Assembly (NCBI GenBank): GCA_028532985.1
Contig: JANCIK010000013.1
Coordinates: 2,294,001-2,358,000, forward strand
Origin: Stropharia rugosoannulata
Lineage: Eukaryota > Basidiomycota > Agaricomycetes > Agaricales > Strophariaceae
Direction: 5' to 3'
Length of the DNA stretch: 64,000 nucleotides
This document shows positions 30,316-43,184 of this stretch, piece by piece; within the stretch, counting starts at the first letter, position 1; every line of letters starts with the position of its first letter. The notes beneath the pieces are model-generated. The model was not told the origin of the DNA. It made no database searches and saw nothing but the letters and a program-made list of their open reading frames with translations. The position numbers were made by a program, and so were the translations under genes.

Positions 30316-33300
30316 TTAAGGCTCGAGGTCTCCTATACGCGTCAGCGCCACACGGCGCTTCTTCTTGGGCGGCTCCTGTGCTCCTGCAGTAGCAGCAACA
30401 GCTTGACCTTCAACGGTATTCGTAGAACCACTGGCCGTGGCAGTAGCTGTTACTTGCGCCGCTGCGAAGTATGATACGCCCGCCTCCGAACCATCCACGC
30501 TCGCCGCGGGCGTCAGCGGGGGTTCATTCCTCTTCTTGCTCTTCGGGGGTACCGGCTGCACCGGAGTCGTTTGCCCGACGTGGCCTGAGGTCTGGCTCTG
30601 GCTTCCAGAGTTATGCGAAGTGCTATGCGAACTGTGGGTCTGACTATGGGAGTGGCCATGCGAGGATGGCGTGGGGTATGAGAGCGGTACATAGTTATGA
30701 TGCGCGATAGACTGGAGCTGCATCGCCTGCTGTTGCGTATGATGCGCGGGGATAATGTCGTCGAACATCACCAGGGTACAGTAGCCGTCGCGTGCAGAAA
30801 GTATGAGGGTTTGGCCATCGGGGGACCTGCACAAATGACGCGGATAAACATAAGTTTATTATCAGGGATGGCAATAGAACGAAGGTCATACCAAGTCATA
30901 TCCGTGAATTCATCGTAATGCAGCTTCGTGAGCAGGCATAGCGGACCGGCCTGCTGAGTGTCATAAATAGCTACTGTATCCATTGTCACCACCGCATACA
31001 GCATGCGGTAAGGCAGCGCGAAAACCGAGCCCGCTGAAGGTGCAGTCAAAGCTGCACTTGCCTTATCCTGTGTCTGTGATGGGGTTTGAGATGGGGTTTG
31101 CGAAAGGCTTTGACTATGGCCCGGTGCCGGGGTAGATGGCTTCGATGCTGCGGGGGTTGGAGGACGCAAGTCCATAGGTGATAGATTGGGCGATGTTGCC
31201 GCGCTAGCCATAGATGCATCAACTGGGCGAGGGGAGGGAGTCGCGATCCCTAATGTAAAGGAAGATGGGGTGCGTTGGGGTGTTGCAAGATTTTGCGGCT
31301 GCGTAGACTGTGACGGTGGGGCAGATGTCGGGGTTGGTGTTGCCTCAGGCGGGCCGAGGACATCGACAGCCATGGTCCCGTCCACACCGACCTCGAGCAT
31401 CGCTACCGGAGTCTCTTTCTCCTTTGTTTCTTTCTCCTTGCCTTTATCCCCTCCCTTGTCAGCGCTCAGCAAGGTCACTCCCTGCCGGAGCTCATACAGC
31501 ACTGGTGAAAAGCGAACGGCCACACTAGCCTTCTTGTGGCCTGCCAACTGAGCAATAGGGGGACGTGCAAAGTTTGCGCGGGAGTAAATGTAAACAGACG
31601 AAGACGAGCCCCCAGCGCCTGCTCCCGATGAGTCGGCAGGATGCCCGCGCCTTCCACGTACAGGAGTAGTGTTCTCGTCTTTCCTATCATCTCCTCCACG
31701 ACCTGGAACCACAGTCGGATCTTCAAATTGCCCAGCCGGGGTCAATAATAATGCACCGTCCGGGCTGAATGTAAGCCTTCTAAAGAAGTTTGTGTAGCTC
31801 TCGTCCCCGTACAGCTTTACGTTTGCCCAGAGTACACTGCCTGCGTTGCCACCACCGGCAGGGAGGGAGCGAATGGCTGGCAAAGGCGCCATAGGTGAAG
31901 GCGAGCGGGCATATCGGGCGCCCGCGCCACCACCCGACCCACTGCCCAAGGCCGCGGGCGTGCTGTTGGAAGACGAGGGCAGGCCCGTGGTAAACGCGGC
32001 CGGCGATCCCGGCGCATTTGATGAGAAGGATGAACGGCGGGAAGAACCCTCTATCGGAGGCGGAGGGAACATGAAAGCAGGGGTGCTGCTGACAGAAGTC
32101 GCGGGAGTCAGCGGTGCGCCACCACCGGGGCCAATATCGTCCGTCAGGTCGAGTGCGGAGCTCCCTGCATCGCTTGCCATCGATGCACGGCGTCCGAAAC
32201 GGGGTCGTCCGCCAGCGCCTCCATGTGCACTAGGCGTGCGCGAATGTGCTCTAGATTGGCTTTGGGAGTGACTGTGGCTTTGCCTGTGGGGCATACGGGT
32301 GTTCTTTCCCACAGCATGGACTTCGAAAACGCCACCTGGTTTCGTTGAAATGCGGTATATATGCATTGAGCGATCTGAGCTCTGCGTTGCAATATACTCG
32401 TTTAGCGGATCCCAGGCAACGCCTTGCACATAATGTAGATGCTCTGCAATTTCGTATACACATTTTCCTGAAAAATAAATAAATAGTTAAACGAGAAAAA
32501 AATGAATATACGGAGAAGATGACGCACCATCCGCAGAAGCAAATATCCTGGCAGTGTTATCTGTGCTTCCCGCAATTATGTACTCGCCAGACGGGCTCCA
32601 TGCAAGATCATACACTTGCATTGTCGTGCATCTTGATGGAGGCCATAAATAAGAAAGACGTCACCCAGACCAGGAAAGAAATACCTGAATGTAGTCCGTG
32701 GCTTCCAATACTCCTTTTCATGCTGTAGGTCCTCGGCGCTGAGGTCACTCCCATAAGTCGCCGCTTGCGGATGGGCAGATGGAGCCCATATGATGATCAT
32801 GCCATCTAAACAGGAATTGGTTGTCGTAGTTTGCCTGCAAAAGGAAGGTTGAACTACTCACCATCTCCTGCAGACGCGATAAATTCGCCTGTATGCGTAC
32901 AAGACGGTGCAGGGCAAGCAACAACGGAGTGGATTTGTGAAGAATGACACCGTATGTGAAAAACAAAGCATGATTTGGTAGTCACTGGCATCAGTAGACG
33001 TTCAACGTGAAGAAACTGCACAACTCACCGTTCGGGGAGAATCTAACAACATTGACCGCCGCTGAATGTCGGCTCAGCGTTGCAAGGTACTCAACGCGTG
33101 GAGGACGCGGTGCAGCCGCACTGGCAGCAGGATCCGCGTCCGCCAGTGCTGCTGGTGGCCGTAAATAAGGGTGCACCATCCATATCTGCATGCAGGTAGC
33201 GTCATCGTGAGCGTGGATGTACAAGAAACTGGGTGGCTCGAACTACGCTTTCCCTCCCCTCCTCTCCTCGTACTCCCCACTGCGGAGGATACGCCCCTGC

Positions 33301-33506
33301 CACGCAACAGCGACTCTAATAAGGACATAAATGCTCACCCTGACATGGTTATCTTCGCCCCCAGTGGCGAGTCTGTACGACTGTGCCGCATAGTTCTTCT
33401 CCTGCCCGGGCGGTGGACGCGCCTTCTTCACGGGGGCGGGCTGGAAGTCGCATGTCGAGATGGGTTTGCTGTCGTGCCATCTAATTTCAAGGGTCCGAAA
33501 ACGCAT
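30316..33506 (-). CDS. cac2: Chromatin assembly factor 1 subunit B (p60/Cac2)-like WD40 protein
   Basis: ATG at 33506 (MRFRTLEIRWHDSKPISTCDF), stop TAA at 30316. WD40 blades include YRLATGGEDNHVR-IWMVHP, LSRHSAAVNVVRFSPNG, IIIWAPS, YVQGVAWDPLNEYIATQSSDRSMHIY, NFFRRLTFSPDGALLLTPAG, PIAQLAGHKKASVAVRFSPV, YAVVTMDTVAIYDT and a last blade ending WSPDGQTLILSARDGYCTLVMFD. This order matches CAF-1 p60, which with p150 and p48 deposits H3-H4 behind replication forks. Low-complexity inserts (Ser/His/Gln, Pro/Ala) separate blades, especially after the fifth and before the last. The C-terminus carries His/Ser-rich repeats and a basic KKKRR. Confidence 0.88.
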
Positions 33507-34771
33507 CGTTTTCTCGTCGTCGTTGGGTCAAGCAGAGTGCTTTTCAATTTGAGCCTGCGTGTGATGTTGTCAAGACAGGAAGTTGTTGGTCGCCGTCGGT
33601 TGCTGTCGTCTGTGAATGCCTCTAGAGAGCGCCGACACAGTCCAGTCGCGAAAGTGGTAAGAGAAGTAGCGGTAGCTGGGCTCGCAATCGCTGTGCGCTG
33701 TGGGGCAAAGAAAAGGTCTGATGGGTCACGCCGCCCGCCGCCTAAAAGCCTACAACGGCAAGCTTCCAAGAACAACAGCATGAACAAAAACAAACCGCAA
33801 TCTCACGCATATACATATAATACCCGTATCTGTAGCTTTATTGAACCAAACTGTCAAGACGGTAATAGTTGCAAGACGGGCAATATTGTTTGGGCTGCGT
33901 TGAGCAAAATTACCGTACTGAAATTCTAGGAAATTGCCTAATCATGAGCCGGAAAAGTTCAAAGCACAGCTATGCATGAATTCTGATGCTCAGAAGCCAT
34001 GCCCAAAGGATTTCGAAGGAAAAGATCCTGCGGTACCCGCCCTTCGAGCTTCTAAAGGCTTTTGCGTGTATGCATGCACCATTGTGACAAATACAATCAT
34101 TTTGGCCCATAAGTGTACATTTATAACCAGTATATAACCGCATTACAAACCTGGATCCCAGCAACAGAGATTGGCCTTCACAGCATGGAGGAATTTGACC
34201 CAGCAGGTCACTGCAAGTCTGCAATAAATTGCCTACCATTTTGCCCAGGTATTACCAAAACCTTACAATTGTTTTTCTTCTAACGCATAAAGACTAGCTC
34301 CCCACCAGCGTTGCTTATGTGTGAAAGGAGAGTAAGAAACGAGAACAGACATGACTACCCACAAAGTAATTGAATTGTTGAATAACTGGCGGGTGTCGCC
34401 ATGGTCTATTCTAGAAGACAAAAGGGAATGTTCAAGACAAACGTCAGAATATCTTCGCATAGAAGCACGTCGGCAAGCAGGAATTGCTGATGCAAAACTG
34501 AGAATTGAAATATCGAAGTCGTGTTCTTCCAAATTGTCTATAATAATAGTAATGGTTTGCTAGGTGATCACATTCCTACCGTACGATCCATCGCTCCCGA
34601 GAATAAGGAGTGACGTTTGGTTAAGTGATGCACCCATAAGATTCAAAACAGTGTACCATTTTTTCCTACCCGAAAGCATCTACACAATCCTTGTATAGTG
34701 GCTCATCAAACGAATGACATTGAAACGGGTAAAATCTATGATGTAGAAACAGCCTCCTCCCGAAACTCTGC
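33507..34771. other. Intergenic
   Basis: About 1.2 kb. A 252-codon plus-strand frame (33171-33929) begins as an antisense shadow of cac2 and has no family features. Nothing else recognised. Confidence 0.5.
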
Positions 34772-35975
34772 TTACAGAGCACTTGCACCTGTACAAAGTC
34801 AAATAATATTAACAAGTGAAGTTCGCAGGAGGCCAGAAATTGAAGCGTACCAGTAATAATATCCACCAGTTCGTTCGTGATGGCGGCTTGGCGACCACGA
34901 TTGTACTGCATCTGCAAGCTGTTGATCATATCTTTTGCGTTCTTGGAGGCGTTGTCCATAGCATTGCGACTGGCGATCATGTGAGTCCTGGTTAGGAGAA
35001 AGAACAGTGAACGAAAGCATACCGGGCGCTCTGCTCGCAGGCATGACCTTCGGTCAAGGCGGCGTAGATGGCGTTAGCCAAAGAGAATTCAGCAAAGTCC
35101 TTGGTAGCATCATCTTCGTTTTCGTACACCTTGAACGCATCTAACAAGAAAATGAGTTGACGTCACAATCCAAACATTAAACACACTTACCACTCTCCTT
35201 CAGCGCCTCTTCGCCCTTGATCTGCATTGCTGCAGGCTCATACGACAAAGCACTGATGAATTTGTTGTAGACAATCACAACAGCGTCGTACTTGATGTTG
35301 CTCTGGATGATCAAGTCCGCAACAGTCGCCGCGTCCGCAAAGGTGGGGATGTCACGTCCAATTTGGTTGAAGGTGATCTGGTATTGCGAGCCGACCACAC
35401 GGAGAAGCTGCGCCTTGCTCTTGTCACCGACAACAACGATTGGCGACTCGGCAGAAACAGTAGAGTCATTGGCATTTTCTCCAGCAAGGGGCGAGTCCTC
35501 GACATTGGCGAGCGCGCGGCGCGTGGCCTTGGAGACGGACGAGTGGATACCACCGCAAAGACCCTTGTCGGAGGACACGACAATGAAGAGCTTGTTGGGT
35601 GTGGGCTTGTCGGAAGGAACGTGGGTGAACGCCTCTGCATGAACCATTCAGTTTAGTCCGTATATGCGGCTGCTTTCGGCACCTACGTACCCTGGTTGGC
35701 AATACCGTACGCCTTGCCGGCCTCCATGGCGCGCTGCGCCTTGGCGAGCTTGCTGGACGCAATCATCTTCATCGACTACATGAAAGGAAAGAGAGTCAGC
35801 CCCCGAGGTTGGCGAGTAGGGGGTCGTGTACCTTGGTGATTTTCTCGATGTTGCGGACGGACTTGAGGCGGAGCTCGATCTCCCGGAGGGTCGCCATGTT
35901 CCTGGCATTGGTGGGGGCAGCGCCGAGGGCGTTGGGCTGCGCAAGGGCGCGAGAGAGGGTGCGGCGGGCGAACAT
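34772..35975 (-). CDS. ATP3: Mitochondrial ATP synthase subunit gamma
   Basis: ATG at 35975. First exon 35832-35975 encodes a mitochondrial presequence ([14 protein letters not shown]) and the mature start [21 protein letters not shown]. Later exons give [51 protein letters not shown], and the C-terminal helix [46 protein letters not shown], with stop TAA at 34772-34774. The gamma subunit is the rotating central stalk of F1 and couples proton flow to ATP synthesis. The last exon is only a few codons. All conserved blocks are present. Confidence 0.96.
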
Positions 35976-36655
35976 AGTGACGGTGCGTTTTTCACTCCAT
36001 GCTGGCGCTCGGGAGGGGTCGGCTTTGCTCGTGTTTGTTCCCACGCGTCCCTCTGTTTGCCTTTGATTACGGCCGGCAATGGTCAATACTTAGAACGACC
36101 TGTTAAAAATTTGAATATTTGAATAGCTTCTAGTAAAAGCTCCAATTAACCGAGAGAGACTACTGGGAGCTCGTGTATAAGTTGGCAGTGGTATAGACCG
36201 TCTTCTACTATCGCGAATTAAAGATTTCTACATGTTTCCAATAACCAGATATTATAAACTTCCAATCCATATCAAGCCCAACTGAAGTGTCTACGTGGAA
36301 AATCGAATGCTAAAACTCGCTATGCAACAAACTGTTGACAAGTATACTAGGTAAGTATCTAAAGCTACTGCTACTGGTATCCATTGATTTGTTTCTCCTA
36401 GCGATGGCTAGAGCTTTAAAATTGAGAATGTGGTCATGCTTCTCCTCCAGTCTTTCAAATGCTATTCTGCGCTCTCTCTCCGGAGATTGCTGACAATTGA
36501 ATCTCTACCTCCTTAAATTTGGCTTGCTTAAACTGACGTAGAGATAAATTTAGAACAGGAGGTGAGCATTGGGCCAAACAAAGCCAAGCAGGTCGGATCA
36601 CGGTCGCGTCGCCAGCGAGGTGATCGAGTTCTTAATCCCCCACATCCACCATCCA
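35976..36655. other. Divergent intergenic region
   Basis: Between ATP3 (minus) and the acidic nuclear-type protein gene (plus). It must hold both promoters. No distinct motif identified. Confidence 0.5.
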
Positions 36656-37380
36656 ATGTTTAATCTCATCAGGCGTATTTCCTACGGCGTCATTCCGCGC
36701 CCAGATAGGCCATGGGAAGAGGATCGTACGTTCTCCTTCAATCTCGCAGGGCGTGTCCCCCGTGGCACGAGGTCATGCACGCGTTTTGGCTACGATCTGA
36801 TCTATAATTCCGTATAGCCACGTCCAATGCGCCGAACACCAAGAGGAAACGCCGTCTGAGCAGCACGGAACGTGAACTGCAGGACGAGGAGGATCAGGCG
36901 AACAAGAAGAAGGCTCGTGGGGAGAGCTCCTCGCCCTCTATTGTTGACGCGGAGGGCGCATCGCTCGCGCCTGTTACGCCACAGGCAGAGACCGCGGAAG
37001 TCAAGGAAGTGACGAAAGGCGTAGATGATGTACACCTTGATGAAAATAGCGCGAAAAAGACGACAGAAGAAGCTCAAGCTCCGGCTCCGGAAAGCGTGCC
37101 TCTCCCTGACGAAAACAGCGATGAACTTGACGAGCCGTCTGTCGACGCGCCTATCTCTCCTGAAGTTGATTCAGCTCGCAAAGAAGAGACCAACCCTGAA
37201 GTTGCTGCAGAAAGCATTGCCGCCAATGTTATCGACGACACATCCGACGTTGCTTCATCATCTGGTGAAGATCAGGAGCAGGATACAACACAGCAAGCAG
37301 AGCCCAGAGAAGTTATACCTGATTCCATCAAATTAACAGAAGTTCAGTCAACCCCCCCTAAAGCTATCGCGCAGGTATAA
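36656..37380 (+). CDS. Acidic, Lys-rich putative nuclear protein
   Basis: ATG at 36656 (MFNLIRRISYGVIPRPDRPWEED), then a GT-AG intron from GTACGT (about 36728) to the AG before 36820, and a second exon with basic NLS-like patches (KRKRR, KKKAR) followed by an acidic, Glu/Ser/Pro-rich disordered tail ending at 37380. Its N-terminal line resembles, from memory, the start of fungal Ran-binding-domain nuclear proteins, but no Ran-binding domain is seen downstream. The stop falls inside GTATAAG, so a further 3' exon cannot be excluded. Function unknown. Confidence 0.6.
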
Positions 37381-38887
37381 GTTCTGCATCTAGCATTCCC
37401 TCACAATGTTCTGTCTCGTCATTGCGAGACCGCTGCGTTATATATCACCTTATCTATTCCTATCTTGCGCACACGATATCCCTTGACTCCGACCTGGCTA
37501 TTTTATCTTGCACATTCTTTTTGGACCCATTGGAGTGTATTATCGACTTGCTTTCCCTCCTCCTTATTGCCTTTTTGTTGTTAAGCTATTGTATCTACCG
37601 TCCACTTCAATCCAATCTACTCATTATTATTCCCCTTGCTTTGTGTTAAATTTCAGTTTTCTCAGCGCACATTCCATCCTTCAGCTCCTGTCTGTCACAG
37701 ATCGGTGAAAACTGACGCCGGATTTTGTCGCCACAAAAATACCTACAGACATCCTGCATGGTGGGTGGACTACCCTGAAAATGCTACTTTCCATGCTCAA
37801 TGTACCGTGAAAACAGATTGGCTTTGGACTTCCAGCATTGACCCGGTACCACTCCCATAACACGCAATACCGTGTTACTTAAGAAAAGTGTTCACATGAG
37901 TGGCCCCAAACAATGCATCACCCCTGTGCTCATCATTTCTGCTGTCAGTCAAAATTTAGTCAATATTGCATACCTCTTTGGCGTCCTACCCCTTCTCCGC
38001 CCCAATTTTTTCACCCTGGTGAAGTTGCGTCCTGCAAGTACAACTTGTAGTCTTATGTCCCCCCGTGATTGATCTTCACGAAGGCCTTGAAGTTCGGACA
38101 GCGAGAGGATCGAAGAGGTGTCACCGACGGCTTTTCCGATCCGCTTCTCCAGTCGATTACTTTCACGGGAGTAAGTGATCTTCTACGCAGTTAGTGTGCG
38201 ATAGTCTAATCAGCTGGACTCCCCTTAGCCCATACTTAGGACATGCCGTGTTGATGTGCCTCGCTCACCGACATACGTACGTCTACGACTGCGTACTTAT
38301 CCTTCCGTCTGCCTTGTCACCACACCATCCGTACCCTCTTATTCTCGAAGACAACGGCGGAAATGAGAACGAACGGTCACTACAGTCCGACTGCGTTCTG
38401 TTGCGAGTTGTTGCGTGTATTGTCGTACATGTCTTTATCGCATTTTCATTCGATGTCGAGTCACAAGGTCATTTGCAAATATATGCAGCTGGAAAGGCAG
38501 AGCGTCGAGGAGCCAGCAGGATTCCGCTATATGCTATACTTAGGCCAATCCCACGGAGGTCCTCTCGGACGGCAGTAATCACATTAATGCCGAACGCCGC
38601 CAGCTGGGGTGTCTGCAGGCGCGTGTTGCAAACATCTGACACGGTGAGTCCGTGCGTCGACTTCATTTGCAACTACTTCATGATGATTATGCTCATAGCG
38701 TAAGCGGCCTTTCAGACTAGCAAATTTGGACCATTTTAATGCTTAACAGCCTATGCATATAAGTCTACACTCGAGCCGCCCCTCTTGAAGGAAGATGTAT
38801 AGGTGAAGTTAGCCTGTATGCGGGACACCGCAGCACTGTGCACGTTTAACCGTTTCATCCCCGGAACTCCAATTTTATCACAACAGC
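37381..38887. other. Intergenic, unannotated
   Basis: About 1.5 kb. T-rich to about 37660, then mixed composition. A 169-codon plus-strand frame (38194-38703) has no recognisable domain. No confident gene. Confidence 0.4.
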
Positions 38888-39313
38888 TTATCTCGATGCA
38901 CGAGGCCCCAATCTCTTCCATTCAGGTGTTTCATTTTCCATCCAAACCTTCTCCACCCACTGATCACGCCCAGTTGGCAGGACCTGCCGTTCATCTGCCT
39001 CGCGTTCACTTGGCTGTGAAGGTGTTATCACGCATACGACATGGTGCATTCCGCCTCGCTCGTCGTGTGCGCTAGTACGGGAGAGGTTAATACTTGAACC
39101 TACGGCCTGGCGTGGCACAGCGCCCCAGAACCTCCGGCCAGGTATATAACAGGCTGGCGTGAGCGAAGTCTGTTTTACCATCTCCGCTGCGGCAGCGTTT
39201 GAAGGGATACGCACGCACACTACCACCACGAATACAGTGAGGACCGAGATCGTAAGCCGGCGTCGTGCTCGGCTAGCATAACCTCGCGTTGCAGTCTCCT
39301 TCCTCGAACTCAT
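38888..39313 (-). CDS. Possible small hypothetical membrane-anchored protein
   Basis: ATG at 39313. 141 codons with one N-terminal hydrophobic segment (RRLTISVLTVFVVVVCVRI) after a basic start, typical of a type II anchor or uncleaved signal. It begins 230 bp from the divergent start of the large membrane protein gene. No family recognised. It may be a chance frame. Confidence 0.3.
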   Translation of the reverse strand: MSSRKETATRGYASRARRRLTISVLTVFVVVVCVRIPSNAAAAEMVKQTSLTPACYIPGRRFWGAVPRQAVGSSINLSRTSAHDERGGMHHVVCVITPSQPSEREADERQVLPTGRDQWVEKVWMENETPEWKRLGPRASR

Positions 39314-39542
39314 CTCCGGATCTTTGACATATTCTATTCAATACAACAGCTCATCGTACCTTCCGCCTCTCAATTTCACCCTCTTCTCTATATTCTGCTA
39401 CGCAGGTTGGCCTGCATCACTTTGCGACCTTGATAGATATCCAGCTCGCCTCCGTCGTCTGACACTCTGGTTAGTAACTTAGGCATCCGCTTTGCGCGCT
39501 AACAGACCGAGACCCTAGGGCAAACACATAGATTTTCAAAAC

Positions 39543-42500
39543 ATGTTCGCCTTCTTATCTCGTTTGCGCTTAATGGGTTCCGAGTCCGCGCAAGGCGACT
39601 CAGCAGACGATACCTCTTCTCTCAACAGGAGCCTTAACCTCCCCTGGCCCGTCACCGAGTCTGCTGCTCGCCGCCCTCGCGCGGGAAGCGTAGGAAGCAC
39701 ACAACCCTCAGGCCAAGCTCCTCTACCACAACCTAGAGACATCAGCTATCCCATACCTCGGACAGCGTCCAACACTCTGACAGGGATAGATGAACAAAGT
39801 AATTCGCATGTAACACCTCACGCGCCCGGTAATGCAGCAGGTGTCGCAGCGACTGCGCGGCCCAGTCGAGCAACACCACCACAGGCAGCTTCCAGCCGAA
39901 CAGCGTGGTACGAGCCAGAAAAGCCGAGGCGCCTGGGTGCATCTCAAGATGTAGTGCGATTGGACAGCAACGCATTTGTTCCAGAGTCGAGTGACGACGA
40001 AAATCTGGACGACACGGTGCGTACTACTATTGCTACTTATTGGCAGGTTAGAGAGTTCTCATCTATGGATCGACAAAAAATAGGCTCCGCCCACATACTC
40101 CAGCACATACGCAAATACTTCCTTGGAAGTCCTTCCGCACCCATCAGATCAGTATTCCGCGCACACAGCGATTCCAGTCAGCGTCCTTAATAGCCTCGCT
40201 CAACTACCCCCACGACCGTCTAGACCAACCATCCCATTTGATGAAGACGATGGGGAAGGGGAATTCTATACCTCCCCATTTGACTCAGACGTCGAGGATG
40301 CCGTTCCCGTGGCCCCGCGCTCTGCAAGTACCAGCGCGCTGACCCCTGTTCCAAAGCCACCCACGATGCCAAAGTCCCGTTGGGGGCTTAAACTCCAGCT
40401 CCACGCTGCGCAGAGCATGCCATCGTTGCCGGGAAGCTCAGGCCCCCCAGTACGCCACAGCCATGCATCGGAACAGCGCCAGACGCACCCCACATACGGC
40501 GTGCCCGCGCTCGAGCTCGCCCCGAACACCATGGTGGGGAGCACCGTGGAGACCGACGTTTACAACCATGCATATAGCTATCCGTTTGTGAAACAGCTTT
40601 CTCCAATCGCGGAGCTAGATTACCTCTCGCCCGTCGCTGAGTCGCCTACTCAGGACGCGTTGTTACGATTTGCACGTACCGGTAACGTGAGCACGAGCTC
40701 ACACAAGGATAGCCCAGGGTCCGAGAGCCTGAGTGGCGCTGGTGCTGCACTACTGAGGAAGGATTCAGCAAAGGAGAGTGCAGGAGAGAAGGAGTCACTG
40801 AAGACCCGCAACGGGTCAGGGCGCACAGGGTCAGGCGGCTCGGTGAACACAGTAAATGGGATGGCCAGCTTGAGTAGAGCGGGATCGGTCACGAAAAGTC
40901 AAACAAACGGTAGTCCATCTGAGATTATGCGTAAGTTAATTATGTGGACTTTAGGCCAGTTGCTGATTTTTTGCTGATCGCTGCGTATAGGACCGTCACC
41001 CGTTTACTCTTCTCCCTTCTTGACGCGGCATTTAAATCGGACTGTGTCCCAGTCATCATCCAAGTCGGACACGCAGTCCCAAACGACGTATGTGCCTTCG
41101 ACATCTACACAGGGCCAGGGTCAGACGGGTGTACAACAAACGCGCTCTATGATCGCGCACCTTCTTACATCTGCTGGCCGGTCATCTACTTCGGTGAATC
41201 ACTCCTCAAACGTAAATTCGACGAAAGAGGTTATTTTGACCCCGACATCGGTAGAAACGACAGGAACAACGACTGGTACTATGTATACACCAACGTCGAC
41301 TCTTCATGGCTCTGGAGGTCAGACCCCGACGTCGCCTAGTAAGCAGAATACCGGCTCTCCTGGGTCCTCTGTACAGTCCCCTCCGCCTGTAATGACTAAT
41401 TCAGATAGCTCCGACAGTGCCCCTACAATAAAGATCGGGACGCCCAAAATTCCCTCGCTGCCATCTATTGCTCCACTTGACCTTCGCTTTTCGCAAATAG
41501 GCATTTCAGATGCACCGAGGCGCGACAGGTCTTCCAAGGCAGCGAGCGCCTTTCGCAGAGGCGTCGCGGACGTTGAGCGTATGTCTGTCATACACAGCGA
41601 TGAGGGCCATCACGATATGGAAGATGACGACAATTATGAAGATGATGAATACGATGAAGATGAATACGGTATAGAAGTGGAAGAGATAGAGGAGGATGAA
41701 GAAGAATACGAACGCGAGTCACTGCACGCAGAGAGCTTCGTCACAGCGGGCACAAACGACTCCGTGCGCGATCCTGAACAAGGAATGGAGCTCGCCACAT
41801 TTACAAATGGCGACGCCGGCGGCGAGAAGCGGCGTCCTGATACTACAGGACGCAGACCCGATCCTGCCACATCAGGAGAGCGAATCAGCATCCACTCTCG
41901 CAGTGGCGACTCTTTCATTCTGCGCCGCTGGGACGCGGCGGGCTCACCACCCTCAGAGCAAATAACCGCGTCGCCAACAACAATGCAGCAGGGGCATGCT
42001 GCAAGGTGGCCTTTCCGCGCGACCTCCCCCTCGCTCCTTGCCTCCCTCTCCCGCACGCCCGCCTTCTGGTCATTTTGGCTCGGGTTCATTTTCCCTGTGC
42101 TCTGGCTCGTTGGCGGCTGGCACTTTACCCGCGTAGGTGAGTGCCCGCCGCGCGTCTCCGCGTGGGAGTGGTACCTCTGGCGCTCGGGCTGGGATGTGGC
42201 TACGTTCTTCAGCCGCATCACGCAATGCTGCCTTGGCTCGCGGGCGCGCCCTGTGAACAAGCTGAGGAAGACGTCAAGCCTCCCTGCTGCTCCCGCTGAC
42301 CCCGTTTCCAGTACACCACAGCAGCGCCGTCGGGGAAAGCGACGCAGCAGCGGGGCGGCAGAGCGCAAAGCGCGCGCGGGGCAGGTGTATCCCGCGCTCC
42401 CGCGCTGGGTCGCAGAGAAACAAAGTACCGACGACGGGCGTATGCGACTGAACGACCCCAAACGATCTCTGCGCGGCATCGTATTTGGCTACCCGTTCGT

Positions 42501-42877
42501 TGCACGGCCAGGCGCATCGCAAGACTCTGCAGGCGGTGGTCGTCCCATGCGCAAGCCCGGCAAAATTGTGACGGCGCTGACAGCTCCCAACCGCCTGTTT
42601 GATCTGTTGTACGGAGTAAAATTGGTCGAGGTACGCGGGCGCCCTGAGAGTGGGCGGAGAATGTTCGACCCATGGATTCAGCGATGTCGTTATGCACTAT
42701 GCTACGCTATGCTTCTGTTGGCTGTTGCGCTGTGCATAGCATGCGTATGGCTAATCACAATTAACACGCGCAAGGTAATCAGCGGGTGAAGCTCTACTCT
42801 CTTCACAGTTCGACTACGACTTGGTTATGACAGGACCTTTCGGCATGATTTTCGACTTCACATCTTTCCTGTTATAA
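39543..42877 (+). CDS. Large Ser/Pro-rich, acidic protein with C-terminal transmembrane segments
   Basis: ATG at 39543. An intron between about 40018-40048 and 40150 changes frame, and a second from GTAAGT (40932) to the AG before 40991 joins MRPSPVYSSPF. Most of the first 600 residues are disordered (Ser/Thr/Gln/Pro), with a strongly acidic run around 41610-41710 (EDDEYDEDEYG). Near the C-terminus are two hydrophobic segments (FWSFWLGFIFPVLWLVGGWHF and YALCYAMLLLAVALCIACVWLI). A last intron ending CTTCACAG (42812) gives a plausible tail FDYDLVMTGPFGMIFDF with stop 42875-42877. Without it translation ends at 42789. Family unknown to me. Probably an integral membrane protein with a long cytosolic or lumenal arm. 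Confidence 0.65.
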
Positions 42878-43184
42878 CATGATTCTTTTTATTGGTCTTA
42901 TTCATTTAGGAGACGCCTGTATGATCCATATGCGAATTGTCATACTACTATTCTCTTTGCTCTGGTCATTATAGGGTTAACCGCGGTAAATGTTGAGTTC
43001 GGCTGTCTCAGAGGTAAGTTACAGCCTATTGAGGATCATGCATATCAAAGTTTAAATTCGGAAGAAACATGATTACTCAAGTTTGACTCAAGTCAACCCC
43101 CGCAGTTTAATAATTAGTTCTTACAGCCCTTGCACAGCACCAAATACCTGGTCCACAGTAGCAGTACTGCTTTCATAACCGCTC
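42878..43184. other. Intergenic
   Basis: Short gap between two plus-strand genes. It contains an exon-like stretch (42910-43011) ending in GTAAGT that could not be joined in frame to either neighbour. Confidence 0.4.

Noticed and set aside
33171..33929. 252-codon plus-strand open frame
   Set aside because: Overlaps cac2 antisense for its first third, no domain or signal, and codon content looks like a shadow plus promoter sequence.
38194..38703. 169-codon plus-strand frame
   Set aside because: No recognised motif, Kozak context unremarkable, no matching splice structure.
39070..39110. Possible tRNA B box (GGTTCAAGTATTAACC, minus strand)
   Set aside because: No matching acceptor or anticodon stems nearby, and the T-arm geometry does not fit.
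41634..42479. 281-codon minus-strand frame
   Set aside because: Fully antisense to the large membrane protein exon. Its poly-Ser end mirrors the acidic GAA/GAT repeat on the other strand.
42910..43011. Exon-like stretch RRLYDPYANCHTTILFALV... ending in GTAAGT
   Set aside because: It is hydrophobic and open, but no donor in the correct phase links it to the preceding gene without removing the membrane helix.
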